Source of the DNA: Diadophis punctatus similis
Lineage: Eukaryota > Chordata > Lepidosauria > Squamata > Dipsadidae
Assembly: GCA_023053685.1 (NCBI GenBank)
Contig: JALIGW010000010.1
Coordinates: 7,540,596-7,604,595, forward strand
Length of the DNA stretch: 64,000 bases
Direction of reading: 5' to 3'
A program made the position numbers and the translations under genes. Within the stretch, counting starts at the first letter, position 1, and the number at the start of each line of letters is the position of its first letter. Shown one piece after another: positions 44,255 to 55,689 of the stretch. Below the pieces are notes generated by a model. The model was not told the DNA's origin. It ran no database searches and saw only the letters and a program-made list of their open reading frames with translations.

Positions 44255-46497
44255 CCGTGTTTCCCCGAAAATAAGAAATGTCCTGAAAATAAGCCCCACA
44301 GGGCTTTTCGGGACATGCGTTGAAATAAGCCAACCCCCGATAATAAGCCCCCCAACTACTTCCGGGGGAAAGGGGGGGACATGCTGGGAGCCGCTCTTTT
44401 TGTAGTGGCACTCTTTTGGCCGGGAGAGAGAGAGAGATCCCTCAAGAAGTTTTCCTGCAAAGACCTGCCAAAAAAAAGAAGCGGCGAACTGCCAGACGCT
44501 GGTAAGATGAGCGTCTCGCAGCCCGGCCCTCCCCTGCCTCCCCTGCCACCCCCAAATTGTGCCTGATGATCTTACCAGCGTCTGGCAGTTCGCCGCTTCT
44601 CTTGCTTGGCAGGACTTTGCAGGGAAACTCCTTGAAATGAAAAGTTATTGCGAATGTGAGAAGTTAATTGCTTGCACTCGCGATAACTTTTCCTTTTCAT
44701 TTCAAGGAGTTTCCCTGCAAAGACCTGCCAAGCAAGAGAAGCGGCGAACTGCCAGACGCTGGTAAGATCATCAGGCACAATTTGGGGGTGGTAAGGGAGG
44801 CAGGGGAGGGGGAGGGCCGGGCTGCGAGACGCTCATCTTACCAGCGTCTGGCAGTTCGCCGCTTCTCTTGCTTGGCAGGTCTTTGCAGGGAAACTCCTTG
44901 AAATGAAAAGTTATCACAAATGTGAGAAGTTAATTGCTTGCACTCACAATAACTTTTCCTTTACATTTTAAGAAGTTTCCCTGCAAAGACCTGCCGAAAA
45001 TAGAAGGGGCGAACTGCCAGACACTGGTAAGATGAGCGTCTCGCAGCCCAGCCCTCCCCCTCCCCTGCCTCACCGAATATGTTAGCAGCATCTGGCTGCT
45101 CGCCGCTTCTCTTTTTCCATCCCAGACAGGAGTTGGCTGCCCGGACAGCGGGAGCGGGTAGCGGGGGTGCGGGGGTTTTCCCTCCCCCCAGGCCTTGCGT
45201 GCCAGCCAAACAGGCTGTGCTCCTGACTCCGAGCAGCCTCTCCAGAGCCGGCACATGCCTACGAAGGAATGAGGAGTGGTTGCAGGAAGGAATGTTGCAG
45301 CAGGCATGTCTGAGCTGCGGCGGGCGAGCGGCCCGCTTCTGCCCCGCTGCCTGCCCGTCTTCCACAGAAATCCCTGGGCCAGCCTGGCTTTGTTCTCCCC
45401 CCCCCCCAGCGCCGCATCCGGCTTTCGCAGCCGAGTCCCGCTTCCCTCTGGAGCAGCCCTTTCCCCATCTCTGGCCTCCCCTTAGAGCACAGCTCAAGAA
45501 TCGCAGTCGGTGAAGCTTAGAAGGGATGGGGGAGGTCCGCCGGCTTCCCCACTCCAGGCGGCTGTAGCCGAGGGGCCTGGGGAAGCCTCCAGGGAGCCGG
45601 TTCAGCACCGCACAATCACACCTGGCCATGAGAACGGGAGGCGCAGCCGGTGCTCCAGGCAAGGGCGCATCCCATGCGTAGAGGCCTTGCGGGTTCAACA
45701 GGCTCCCTGGCTTCCTGGGAGTCACTCCGAAGGCGGCGGCTCCCCTTGCAGCGGTCTCCCCTCTGCCTGAGCTACCTCCCCAGGGAGCAGATGGGGAGGC
45801 CATGTGCCGCCGGCCCAGCAACCCAATGCACGGCATGGGGCACGTCCCTCCACGGTTGGGTCGAGCTGGGGGAAGGGGATGGGATTTCCCTGCTGCTCGG
45901 TGCTGCTCAGCCATGAGAAATCGCTCAGAGGAGGCGGAGAGAGAAGGACCAGGCAGACAGCACGAAGCAGGGCAGCGCAAACACTGGAACTGTTTAAGCA
46001 GGGTGAAAGGCCAAGCAGTCTCTTCCAACGCTTGTCTCTTCCAAATGTGCCCCCTCTCGGCAGAGGGGCTGTCTCCTGTCTCCAAGGAGGGTCGGGTACA
46101 GCGAGCCCACAAACGCAGGGCTTGAGCAGCAGACGGGCGCATCCAGCCCTTCCCTGTCACCGCCTCTTTGGCTCTGCCTTCTTCCGCCGCCTCGCTCGCT
46201 CGCCGGCCTGGGCCGCCCCATCCCCCGTTTGAAACCCCCAAACTGCCCCACAGCGAGACGCACCACTTACTGGAGTTTGACAGCTGTGGGGTTTCTCTCG
46301 CGAGAAGAGTTTCTGTACTATGCAAGGTTTTATTCCCTAAACAAACTAGCCGAGAGACCATGGAGCTGCCAAACTCCAGTAAGTGGTGCGTCTCGCGGCC
46401 CGCCCCGTCTGCACCCCGAAAATAATAAGCCACCCCCCGAAAATAAGGCCAGGGTCAAAAAAATATAAGCCCCTGTCTTATTTTCGGGGAAACACGG
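44255..46497. mobile_element. TA-flanked TIR element (CCGTGTTTCCCCGAAAATAA ends)
   Basis: The ends CCGTGTTTCCCCGAAAATAA and, inverted, the same sequence lie within TA (44253-44254, 46498-46499). The interior holds several inverted blocks: ATCTTACCAGCGTCTGGCAG-type stems at 44.50-45.03 kb, and ACTTACTGGAGTTTG paired with CAAACTCCAGTAAGT at 46.26-46.38 kb. The middle (45.1-46.2 kb) is GC-rich and looks unrelated. Its long minus-strand frame shows no known domain. Confidence 0.85.
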
Positions 46498-46499
46498 TA

Positions 46500-46530
46500 G
46501 GTACACACACACACACACACACACACACAC
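46500..46530 (+). repeat. (CA)n microsatellite
   Basis: About 14 CA units lie between two TIR elements. Confidence 0.97.
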
Positions 46531-46849
46531 CATATTTTTGGGAGTATAAGACGCACCGTTTCCCCCCCAAAAAGAGGGTGAAAATTTGGGTGCGTCTTAT
46601 ACATCGAATGTAGCCCCATCCAGCCACCCCCACCCTTTGGCCTCTGCCTCCCAGCAATTTACCTCTTTGCAGCAAACAGCACAGAGCCTGATTAGCACAA
46701 GGAAGTGATTATCTGCCTCCCAACTCTCAGCTGAGAGGCTGCAGCCACATGCTAAAATGAAAATGAAACTACGGTAGCTGCAAGGAGGCAAATTGCTGGG
46801 AGGTTAACTGCTGGCAATGTTGGACTGCTGAAACTGCAAGGAGGTAAGT

Positions 46850-47136
46850 CAATAACTATAAATGCCTATAGAATGATCAAATTATTAGACTTATTTTTTA
46901 AAGACTGCTTTATTATCGTTCTAGACCAGGGGTAGGCAAACTACAGCTCTTTGAGGACCTGTGGACTTCAACTCTCAGAATTCCTGAGCCTGACTGGCTC
47001 AGGAATTCTGGGAGGTGAAGTCCACAGGTCCTCAAAGAGCTGTAGTTTGCCCACCCCTGGTCTAGAACGATAATAAAGCAGTCTTTAAAAAATAAGTCTA
47101 ATAATTTGATCATTCTATAGGCATTTATAGTTATTG
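46850..47136. repeat. 287-bp near-perfect palindrome
   Basis: Arms of about 141 bp surround the 5-nt centre TGACT (46991-46995). The outer 77 bp of each arm (46850-46926 and its complement) is unique element sequence, not MITE, and matches exactly. Inner arms are the MITE, with three differences seen by eye. Confidence 0.92.
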
Positions 47137-47146
47137 CCCACCCCTG
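46927..47146. mobile_element. hAT MITE containing an inverted copy of its own left flank
   Basis: The start CAGGGGTAGGCAAACTAC and final tip CCCACCCCTG are enclosed by the 8-bp duplication TTCTAGAC (46919-46926, 47147-47154). Between the right arm and the final tip lies a complement copy of the left flank (about 47063-47136), which a simple MITE would not have. Confidence 0.9.
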
Positions 47147-47644
47147 TTCTAGACAACTTAACAAAATGAAGAAGCTTTTTAAAATAAATATTTTATCTGA
47201 AGAGGCCCGGTGCTATTGTATCTTCTTTTAAATAGTAGAGAATAACTATACTTCCAGAAAGCCACATCTGTAAAAGTATAATCTGAAATGTAAGTGTTCT
47301 GTTTAGTATTAAGATAAGGCAGCTGAGTTAAACCCTGACTTAGTCATGTTTGGAGTAGATCTATTAAAATAATTGGGAGGAATTCGTGTGACTACATTTA
47401 AGAAAACTTTCTGGGATTAATATATTGCCATAATGTACATTTCTCCAATTCTTTGCTATTTCTGTGGGTCAGATACACATGCACAGAAATACACAGCAAA
47501 CAGTGTGTATCATCTGTGCTGTTTGCTGTTTGGCAAATTGCTGGGAGGCAGAGGCCTTTTTTCCTTGTTTTCCTCCCCCAAAACTAAGGTGCATCTTATA
47601 CTCCAAAAATACAGTATATATATTACATATATATAATATATAAT

Positions 47645-47692
47645 ATAGTATGTATGTATGTATGTATGTATGTATGTATGTATGTATGTATG
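47645..47692 (+). repeat. (TATG)n microsatellite
   Basis: About 11 tetranucleotide units follow, and are split by, the adjacent solo LTR. A few more units occur at 48232-48252. Confidence 0.95.
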
Positions 47693-48231
47693 TGTTAGAA
47701 CCCTGTTCAAATGATTGGGTGTGTTAATATATGATTAAGCCACAAATCATTGTTATGTGTATATTGCTTTAAATGCATTGTGGATGATTACTATATAAGC
47801 AAGCAAGAGAGCATGCTCAATGTGGTTGGTGGTTGGTGGTTTAGTGTGGTTTAGTGTGGTGAGTGGTGTTTGACGGTGTGTTCCGGATTGAAGACTCTCT
47901 GCTGCTTTACTGTGAGTAGATTACTTTATGACTGTGTGAAATTGCTGTGAAGAGAAGAGTAACTATCTGTGATAGTATAGAATTAAGTGATAGCTGTAAT
48001 CTTTGTGAGTTAAAACAAAGATAGGCAAGAAGAAGAAACTTCGCATTGACTGAATAAATGTGTATGACTTGGACTTCCTATTTAACTTTGCTACTATTCA
48101 AGTAAAAACTACTTTGTACATACTAAAGATATTCTGTTTATTGACTGAATAGCATTCATATCAAACTGCAACACCATTACTACAACACATTTCGCTGTGT
48201 ATGTGCTTAACAGCACAATAACTCCTTAACA
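47693..48231 (+). repeat. solo LTR, 539 bp, in a microsatellite
   Basis: It starts TGTTAGAACCCTGTTC and ends CTCCTTAACA, flanked by GTATG on both sides (the duplication is ambiguous because the target is a TATG repeat). A promoter-like ACTATATAAGCAAGC lies near 47.79 kb and a poly(A) signal GAATAAATG near 48.05 kb. The family is not recognised; it differs from the gypsy and copia LTRs here. Confidence 0.8.
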
Positions 48232-48391
48232 GTATGTATGTATGTATGTATGTTATATTCTAGGTATATCTACTGTTATTCTAATGCTGCCTCCTTGCCT
48301 CCTTCCAAATTAATCACTATAGCTTATCTTCCAGACATATTCATTGTCTCTTGTACCTCTTAATTTTAGGCCGTACCCTTTCCTCAATTTA

Positions 48392-49215
48392 CCGTATTTT
48401 TCGGCGTATAAGACGCACCTTTTTGCCCCCCAAAAGAGGGTGGAAATGTCGGTGCATCTTATACACCGAATACAGCCATTTTTGGCCTCCTGAAGCCCCG
48501 CCCCTGCATCTCATTTTTGCAAAAAACTGGGCTTTTTTTGCAAAAATGGGGGCGTTTTTGCCTTCCCCCACTCCCTAGGAGTGCTCTGCAGGCTTCCCAA
48601 ACCCTCTGCATGCCCTGTTTTTGCAAAAAAACAAGCGAAAAATGGGCCTTTTTTTCAAAAATTGGGGCGTTTTTGCCTTCCCCCACCCCCTAGGAGTGCT
48701 CTGCAGGCTTCCCAAACCCTCTGCATGCCCTGTTTTTGCAAAAAAAAAACTGAGCGAAAAACAGGCCATTTTTTGCAAAAACTGGAGTGTTTTTGCCTTC
48801 TAATTACCACATCTAGCATGACTGGAGGAGGAATTCTGGGAGTTGAAGTCCACTAGTCTTAAAGCTGTCAAGTTTGAAGACCCCTGGGTTAGGGGTTAGG
48901 GGTGCAAGGGTCTTCAAACTTGGCAAGTTTAAGACTTGTGGACTTCAACTCCCATTCCTGAGCTAGCATGACTGGAGGAGGAATTCTGGGAGTTGAAGTC
49001 CACTAGTCTTAAAGCTGTCAAGTTTGAAGTTTGTAAAAAGTATACATGGTTGTAAAAAGTATACATGGTTATAAAAAGTATTCTGCTACACTGGTATTTT
49101 ATTAAATAATATATTACTACACCATTTGGTTCAGAATACTTTTTTCCTTGTTTTCCTCCTCTAAAATCTTGATGCATCTTATACTCCAGTGCGTCTTATA
49201 CTCCGAAAAATACGG
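48392..49215. mobile_element. TIR element (ATAAGACGCAC family), copy 3
   Basis: The ends CCGTATTTTTCGGCGTATAA and, inverted, CCGTATTTTTCGGAGTATAA lie within TA (48390-48391, 49216-49217). Inside are a direct duplication of about 119 bp (CCCTAGGAGTGCTCTGCAGG twice, 48570 and 48689) and two copies of GAGGAATTCTGGGAGTTGAA (48828, 48979), a MITE-type end. Confidence 0.88.
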
Positions 49216-50084
49216 TATATCTTTACTCATTTTTTAAATTTCTAAATGCCCCAAATTTCTAATCTCTTTTCCCATTTCATATCTCCCTTTCAACTTTATT
49301 ACTCAATTTTTTATTTTAACTCATTCTCCATATTTAAACAAATTCTAATCTTATCACTACACTTCCATCCATTGGTTAATAACATTACCAACTTCCCAAT
49401 ATACAATAAAAAGAAAAAAAGAACCCCTAATTATCTAAAATCTCTACAACAAAAAATCCAATTTATAAATTATATAATCTTTTAAAATGATCACCTTTTA
49501 AAATGATAATTATACAGATCTTATAACATTCCAACAATTTCAGTAATTATCTAAATCCTTTTCAACATTAAATCAAATTTATAAGTTATACAAATCTTAT
49601 AAAGAAAAGTAGTAATTATTCAAATTTTATAACCTTCCAACAATTGACCTACTATAGTCTAATTTATTTCCCTTCTTTTCTTTATTCTTTTTTCCCTTTC
49701 ATCATCAAAATTTAATTCAAACCATCATGTACCAATCTAATATAGAATTATTAACTTATAAAAAAACCTTTTAATAACATAATTATGCTGATTAATTATA
49801 CACACGTATACACAACTAATAGTGTTGACACGATTGAATGTAAAATAATAATTCTACATTTTTTTATAACATTCCACCATCAATCTTATATAAGAACTTT
49901 ATACCATACTTAATTATACACAATTATCTAACCCCTCTTCCTTTCTATTGACCTTCCCCTTTTCATCCATTCTCTTTTGGTCTCTCAAAAATTCCACTTC
50001 TTGTAGGTTTTTCCCTTCCAACCTTCTTAACTTTTTCTTTTTCTTTCTTTTATTTTTATGCCAATAACTTCTTTTTTTCCAAAT

Positions 50085-50489
50085 TCATTTTCTTCCTTTT
50101 GAGTATATTATTTGTGTAAGTCTGCTCTCAATTCCTCCTAGTCTCTTCTCCCTATTACCCCCCTTATTTTTTAATTGCTTCTTCTGATACCAATGCTCCC
50201 CTCTTATTCTTTTCTTATCACTATAAATCCCAGTGTAATCATTCTGTTTTTTATTTTCAGTCCCTTTTTCATCTGTGTAATCTCCTTGTTCTTCATTTTC
50301 TTCATTTTCATTTTCCACCATTGTAAATTCTAAATGTTCTTTATGATCCAGCTTCATTTCTATTTTCTTTTCACCTCTGATTTCCAAAAGGTAAGTTTTT
50401 ATATCTTCATAGATGTATTTTAACATCTCAGTCAATTCTTCATAAATACACGCCTCCATATTGTCAAGTTCACAATTCACAAAGTTCAC
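50085..50489 (-). CDS. LINE ORF1-like reading frame, copy 2
   Basis: On the minus strand a 134-residue frame has an amphipathic start (ACIYEELTEMLKYIYEDIKT), an acidic middle (ENENEENEEQGDY) and a basic end. It parallels the frame at 22284. The frame begins without a clear upstream context, since the ATG at 50489 follows other in-frame ATGs poorly. A function as ORF1 is inferred from layout only. Confidence 0.45.
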   Translation of the reverse strand: MNFVNCELDNMEACIYEELTEMLKYIYEDIKTYLLEIRGEKKIEMKLDHKEHLEFTMVENENEENEEQGDYTDEKGTENKKQNDYTGIYSDKKRIRGEHWYQKKQLKNKGGNREKRLGGIESRLTQIIYSKGRK

Positions 50490-51378
50490 AGATTTTTTTT
50501 ACTTGCAGCTTAAGTCCATATAATCTCTCTGTATTTCAGTCCAATCCAATTCAAAATCCTCTTATCTTCTATCACCAAAATAGTGCACCATCAAACACAA
50601 TAGCACAATACACACTGCTTTCAAGTCCTTTCAAACTCCTAGTTATCTTCCTATGAGCAAGGTCAGTCTCTAGCTGTCAGCAGATTCAAGCTTTCCACAG
50701 TCTGTTGCAATATTTTCTTTTAACCAGCAGATGGCGTTGCCGGTTTCCCAATATAACAACACAACTCTTTTACAAAAGTCTCCAAAGTACTGTATTTTAA
50801 ATCCACTTAGCACTTATAAGATATTTTCTTCAAATTCTTTATTCTTTTTCAGTCTCTTTAACTTCCACCAAGTCGAGTTATAAAGACATCCTCAAATTTG
50901 GGCTTTTAAACTTGTTCCTTTAACTCTCTCTATGGTATTTCCAATTGCTAGATAGCCGCTCACTCCATTTTAGAGTCTCTTTTGTCTCCTTTTAAATTTC
51001 TTCTTTTTATCATTAAATCGGCCAAACACTCACCCAGCTTCAGCACTTCTTCACCTCTCTCCAGCACAAACGCTTAGATCTTGTCACCCAGGCAATCCAC
51101 GATCTCTCCATTTCAATCGTTCCGATCGTGGCCGTCCCAGCTAATGGCAACAGAGTTGTCTTCCACAGCTGCTGGCCAAGAGGCTGGTGCCGGCTTCCTG
51201 GGGGGGTTGCAAGCCCCCCCAGACCACCGACTGGTGCCTCTCTTCTTCACTGCCCCTCCAGGGTGGATCTGACCTGGTTCCAATCCGTTTCCAGGTCTCC
51301 AAATAGCTGGGATTCAAGGTTTCCTGCAGAGGGCGGGAGACACCCATAGCGCTGTGACGTTGGCCACACCTCTCAATC

Positions 51379-53016
51379 TCATCCACACTTTCAAGATCCA
51401 GAACTCCAAAAAGCTTGCAGCATCCGGGGGGACCCAGATTGCATATAAGCATGGTACAACACTGCAGTAGCCATGGATCTAGAAATCAACCCCCACAGGA
51501 AGCCGACCGCCGAAAAACCTGCGAGGAGACCCCTGGGCCGCCGAGCCTCTGTGAAGCCACCCGAGGTGCTACTGCCTAACCTTCCAGGACTATTAAATGC
51601 TACTGGTGTGGGCAGCACGGCCATAGGGCTTCAGAATGCCTGGCCCCAGCGCCAGTTCCCCAAGCCCAGGTGCCAGCCACTCCCCGTGCAACGAGAATCC
51701 CGCGGAAGACCCCAGAGAAGGGGAAAATTGCCAGGCAAGCTGTTGAGGTTCCACTCCTTCCCAATGAAGTTGAGGGAACTCCAGCCAGCAAACAATCCCC
51801 AACCTTCGCCAAAGGGAGTAGCGGAGATGATGACCCGATGGTAAGTGCAGCCATCCACCCTTTTACCATCAAAACTCAAATAGTGGTGCCAGAGACGGGG
51901 GCCCAGGGGAGGTAGAAGCAGTCATAGACACTGGCTGCACCAGATGCCTAATCAGCCTCTCCATAATCAAGCAGTTAGGCATAAAAACAAGACCCTTAGC
52001 GCCCCATCCGCTTTGAACAAGTCGATGGGACTCGTAACAGGCGGAGCCCCAGCCACGCTAGTGACAGAACTTGTCAGACTAGAAGTGGGTAGACACCACG
52101 AATTCATCCGATTCGTCATCGCCCCAAAAATGACTGATCCATTATATTAGGCCTCGCATGGCTGGACAAATGGGGGCCCACCATCACATGGGAGGAAGGT
52201 TACAGAAAGCTGAAAATAGGCATCGGGCCACTGCCACCTATCAAGCCGACAGCTGTCCAAAAACCGTCAGCCCCAGCATCCCCAACGAACCTGAGCCGGC
52301 AGCCCCAGCCGCAGATGGGCTACCAGGCAGCCCACAGGTGCCAAGGGAATACCGAGACCTGTCAACGTTTTTTTGCAAGCAAGACTGCAACTTCCTGCCC
52401 CCTTACCGCCCAACTGACTGCGCAATCGAATTCGTACTGGGAGCCAAGCTGCCTAAACCAAAGATGTATTCCATGTCTCCCAAAGAAATTGAAGAACTGA
52501 GGAAATACATCGAGGCCAATCTGGTGCGGTGATTTATCCAGCCAGCAAAATCCAAAGTGGCGGCCCCAGTACTATTTAAAGAAAAGAAAGATGGGAGGGT
52601 GAGGCTTTGCGTTGATTTTGCGGAATTAATGCAGTGTGGAAAACACCTATCCCCTCCCTCTCATGAAAGATATGCTAAATCACTTAGCCAAGGGCAAGGT
52701 GTTCACTAAACTAGACCTGAGAGAAGCCTACTATCGCATAAGAATCAAGGAGGGAGATGAATGGAAGACCGCCTTTAACTGCCCACTTGGCAGCTTCCAA
52801 TTCAAGGTCATGCCATTTGGTCTGCAAGGAGCCCCCACAGTCTTTATGCAACTAATAAATGAAGTGCTACATGAGCACTTATACAAAGGGGTCCTAGTTT
52901 ACCTATATGACATTCTCATATTCAGTGAGAACCTTGAAGAACACGTAAAATTAGTGCGGCAAGTGCTTAAAGAAACTACTAGCTGCCAAGCTCTATGCAA
53001 AGCTATCAAAATGTGA
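51379..53016 (+). pseudogene. provirus gag end, protease and RT
   Basis: After the insertion, gag continues to a CCHC knuckle (CYWCGQHGHRASEC, 51598-51639). The protease shows EAVIDTGCTRCLISL (active-site DTG, about 51.91-51.96 kb). RT follows: MSPKEIEELRKYIEANLVR, a stop, FIQPAKSKVAAPVLF, a frameshift near 52.62 kb, then YPLPLMKDMLNHLAKGKVF, TKLDLREAYYRIRIK, VMPFGLQGAPTVFMQL and YLYDILIFSENLEEHVK. The catalytic YLDD reads YLYD, so one metal-binding Asp is lost. It is inactive. Confidence 0.92.
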
Positions 53017-53851
53017 ATTCCACAAGACCTCCCTGGATTACCTAGGTTACCGAATATCCAGCGAAGGGGTGGAAATGGAACCTGGGAAAGTGAAAGCAGT
53101 GCTGGACTGGCAACCCCCATGCACTCGCACACAACTTCAAAGTTACCTAGGATTGCGAACTTTTACAGGCAATTCATCCCTGCATTCACAGAAGTCACTC
53201 TCCCCCTGACCGAACTGCTAAAAAACCAGGCCTCCCTCTACCAAACCGCAGCCAAATCAGCTCCTTGCCTGGTCAATGAACTGCCAAAGAGCTTTTGAAA
53301 AATTAAAACAACTCTTTGCAGAGGAACCAATCCTCCAACACCCAGACCCAGAAAAGCAGTTCATCCTCCAAGCAGACGCTAGCGACTTGGCCGTAGCTGC
53401 CGTACTTTTACAAGAAACCCCACAAGGACAACTTCTACATTCTGCATATGTGTCTAAAAAACTCACCGACAGAGAGGAGGTGGGCGATCTGGGAGAAAGA
53501 AGCCTACACCGTCGGCTGGGCCCTTCTCTCTTGGAGACATTTTCTTGAGGGGGGGAAGTGCCTTTCGAGGTCTGGACTGATCACAAAAACCTTGAAGCCC
53601 TGAAAACCGCTAGGAAACTATCTCCTAAGCAAATCTGTTGGGCACAGTACTTCAGACGGTTCAACTTTGAACTGAAGTGCATTCCAGTGGGGAAAAATCT
53701 ACTTGCCAATGCCCTGTCCAGAAAACCGCAGTTTGACAACCGCCGGGAGGAAGTCGTCCACGCCATCATTCCCCCCCCCCACAACAAGCTGTCCAAGTTA
53801 CTACTAGAGGCCAGGCCAGACGAACCCCTCACCCAGCACAAGACAAGCTGA
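53017..53851 (+). pseudogene. provirus RNase H
   Basis: Frame-shifted continuation of pol: FHKTSLDYLGYRISSEGVEM near 53.02 kb, then QRAFEKLKQLFAEEPILQHP, ADASDLAVAAVLLQETPQGQ and WTDHKNLEALKTARKLSPKQ, ending at NALSRKP. These are the gypsy connection and RNase H motifs that degrade the RNA strand during cDNA synthesis. There are at least three frame breaks. Confidence 0.9.
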
Positions 53852-53919
53852 CAACTGCGCTCAAAACCGCACTTCCAGCTGACCCTTGGCCCCTGGACAA
53901 TAAAGACGTAATGACTATG

Positions 53920-55150
53920 AGGTAGCTAGTATGGAAGGGATCCAAGCTGTATGTCCCAACTAGCTTGAGACTGGAAGTGCTTCAGCGCAGCCATGACTCA
54001 AAGCTAGCCGGTCACTTCGGATTCCTGAAAACCCTGCACTTGGCTAGGAGGCAGTTCTGGTGGCCAAAGATGAAAGCAGATGTGGAGGACTACGTGAAAA
54101 GCTGCGCCACTTGTGCTGCCATGAAGATGAGAACAGGAAAAACTGCTGGACTGCTTCAACAAGTAGCAAGCCCCAGCAAACCTTGGGAGGAGATCGCAAT
54201 GGATTTTATAGTCAAGCTCCCAGAGAGAGGTGGAAACATGGTGATTTGGACTGTAATCAAACCTATTTTCTAAGCAAGCCCACTTTACTGCTTGTTCCGG
54301 GCTACCCTCAGCAAAGAAATTAGCAAAAATGTTCATTAAACAAATCTACCGATTGCATGGAATACCCTGCCAGGTGATATCAGACCGAAGAGTCCAATTC
54401 ACTGCTAAGATTTGGAGAGAGTTCCTCAGATTGGTCGGATCTACCCAAAGACTTAGCTCGGCTTTTAATCCGAGTACGAATGGAGCAGCGGAATGAGTGA
54501 ACACAATGGTGGAACAATATATAACCATGATGCCTCTCTGTGGGCATGCGTGCCATCAGCAGCTGCTCTTTTGGTGTCCAGTGCGCGCATGCACACTGGC
54601 CAGCTGATCTTTGCACATGCCGGAGCCCTGGAAACCCGAAGACCAGCTGGCCGGCTTGAAAGCGTGCGCTGGAAACTGTGGCCGGTGCACACATGCGCAC
54701 CAGCCAGCTGGTCTTTGGGTTTCCGGAGCTCCGGCCCACGTGAAGACCAGGTGGCCGGCACACGTGTGCACAAGCCAGCTGGTCTTCAGGTTTCCAGGGC
54801 TTTAGCACGCACACGTGCATTCCGGTTTGAGCACTCGGTGCCGAAATGGTTCACCATCACTGATATATAAGATGCTATGTGGATTATCAACAAGAAAACT
54901 GAGCGAATCTCTTGCCATTTGCAGAAGTAGCGTACATCAATGCAGTGCACAGCAGCACTGGATTGACCCCTTTTCAGGTCACAAGCGGCATGGATTTGTC
55001 CCCATGCCTGAGCTTCCCAGAGAACCACCCTCCTCCATGACATTGACTGACTGGATGGAGTCACTAAAGAATGGATGGGTGAATATGAAGAAAGCGCTAG
55101 CAGATGCCGCAGAAGCCTATAAGAAACAAGCGGACAAACACTGATCTCTC
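53920..55150 (+). pseudogene. provirus integrase
   Basis: The HHCC zinc domain is visible as HDSKLAGHFGFLKTLHLARR and CATCAAMKMRTGK. The catalytic core has PWEEIAMDFIVKLPERGG (first Asp), then after a frameshift ISDRRVQFTAKIW (second Asp) and STNGAAE, followed by an in-frame TGA (Glu present). A hAT MITE (54525-54862) splits the distal core. Integrase would join cDNA to host DNA. It is dead here. Confidence 0.9.
54525..54862. mobile_element. hAT MITE in provirus integrase
   Basis: It is flanked by the exact 8-bp duplication ATATATAA (54517-54524, 54863-54870). The right end, inverted, reads CAGTGATGGTGAACCATTTC and belongs to the same broad group as the element at 41481. Internally it has several inverted and direct GACCAGCTGGCCGG-type blocks. 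Confidence 0.9.
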
Positions 55151-55165
55151 CAACCTCCTTTCCTT

Positions 55166-55624
55166 GTGGGAGATCGGATTTTCCTATCAACTAAATATAT
55201 AAGACTGAAACTGACGAGTAAAAAGCTAGGACTTAAGTTTTTAGGTCCTTTCCCCATAGTAAAAGTAATTAACCCAATGACAGTTCAGCTTAGCCTCCCA
55301 TGTATACTAGGGAAAATACACCCTGTCTTTCATTGCAGCTTGCTGAAACCAGCAGTCTGGTCAAGGTTAAGACCACAGACCCAACCAGCTCCTAAACCCA
55401 TAGTGGTACAAGGGGAAACCCATTATGAAGTTAAAAGAATCCTAGACTCTAGATTATTTAGAGGCAGATTACTATACTTAGTTCATTGGAATGGGTACCC
55501 TTTGTCTGAAGCTACTTGGGTGAAAAGCTGGGATGTAAAAGCAGATAGGTTGATAAAGCAATTCCATGATAAGTATCCTGATAAGCCCAAGGGTCCCCCT
55601 GGGGGGGAAGGGGTGGTTAGCTGA
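55166..55624 (+). pseudogene. provirus pol C terminus with chromodomain
   Basis: The integrase C-terminal segment (KLGLKFLGPFPIVKVINPMT, IHPVFHCSLLKP) is followed by a chromodomain: YEVKRILDSRLFRGRLLYLV then HWNGYPLSEATWV and LIKQFHDKYP. The aromatic cage residues (Y, W, W) are visible. In chromoviruses this module steers integration toward marked chromatin. This stretch of 152 codons is open, so it is the best preserved part of the copy. TGA is at 55622-55624. Confidence 0.93.
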
Positions 55625-55689
55625 TATTGGTTAACCCCTTCTGTTCTCTTGATCTCATTTCAGGATTCAATCATCGGATGCGGGGGGGC

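Larger units (their letters stand above)
46531..47614. mobile_element. TIR element (ATAAGACGCAC family), copy 2
   Basis: The left end is CCATATTTTTGGGAGTATAA and the right end CTTATACTCCAAAAATACAG. It is largely collinear with 57125-58503, including ATTATTAGACTTATTTTTTA and TTTGCTGTTTGGCAAATTGC. It carries the palindromic MITE at 46927-47146. Confidence 0.82.
44108..51378 (-). mobile_element. L1-like insertion (minus) hosting several younger repeats
   Basis: It is flanked by CTCATCCACACTTTCAA (44091-44107 and 51379-51395), a 17-bp exact target duplication of the length typical of LINE integration. The right part (49216-51378, minus) matches the 5' segment at 21299 and carries an ORF1-like frame. 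The left part is filled by two or three TIR elements, microsatellites and a solo LTR, so the LINE 3' end is hard to place. Confidence 0.75.

Noticed and set aside
44961..46433. 490-codon minus-strand open frame
   Set aside because: It spans the interior and right TIR of a transposable element, has no recognised domain, and its open length fits the high GC content. It would deserve a search, but I cannot support a gene.
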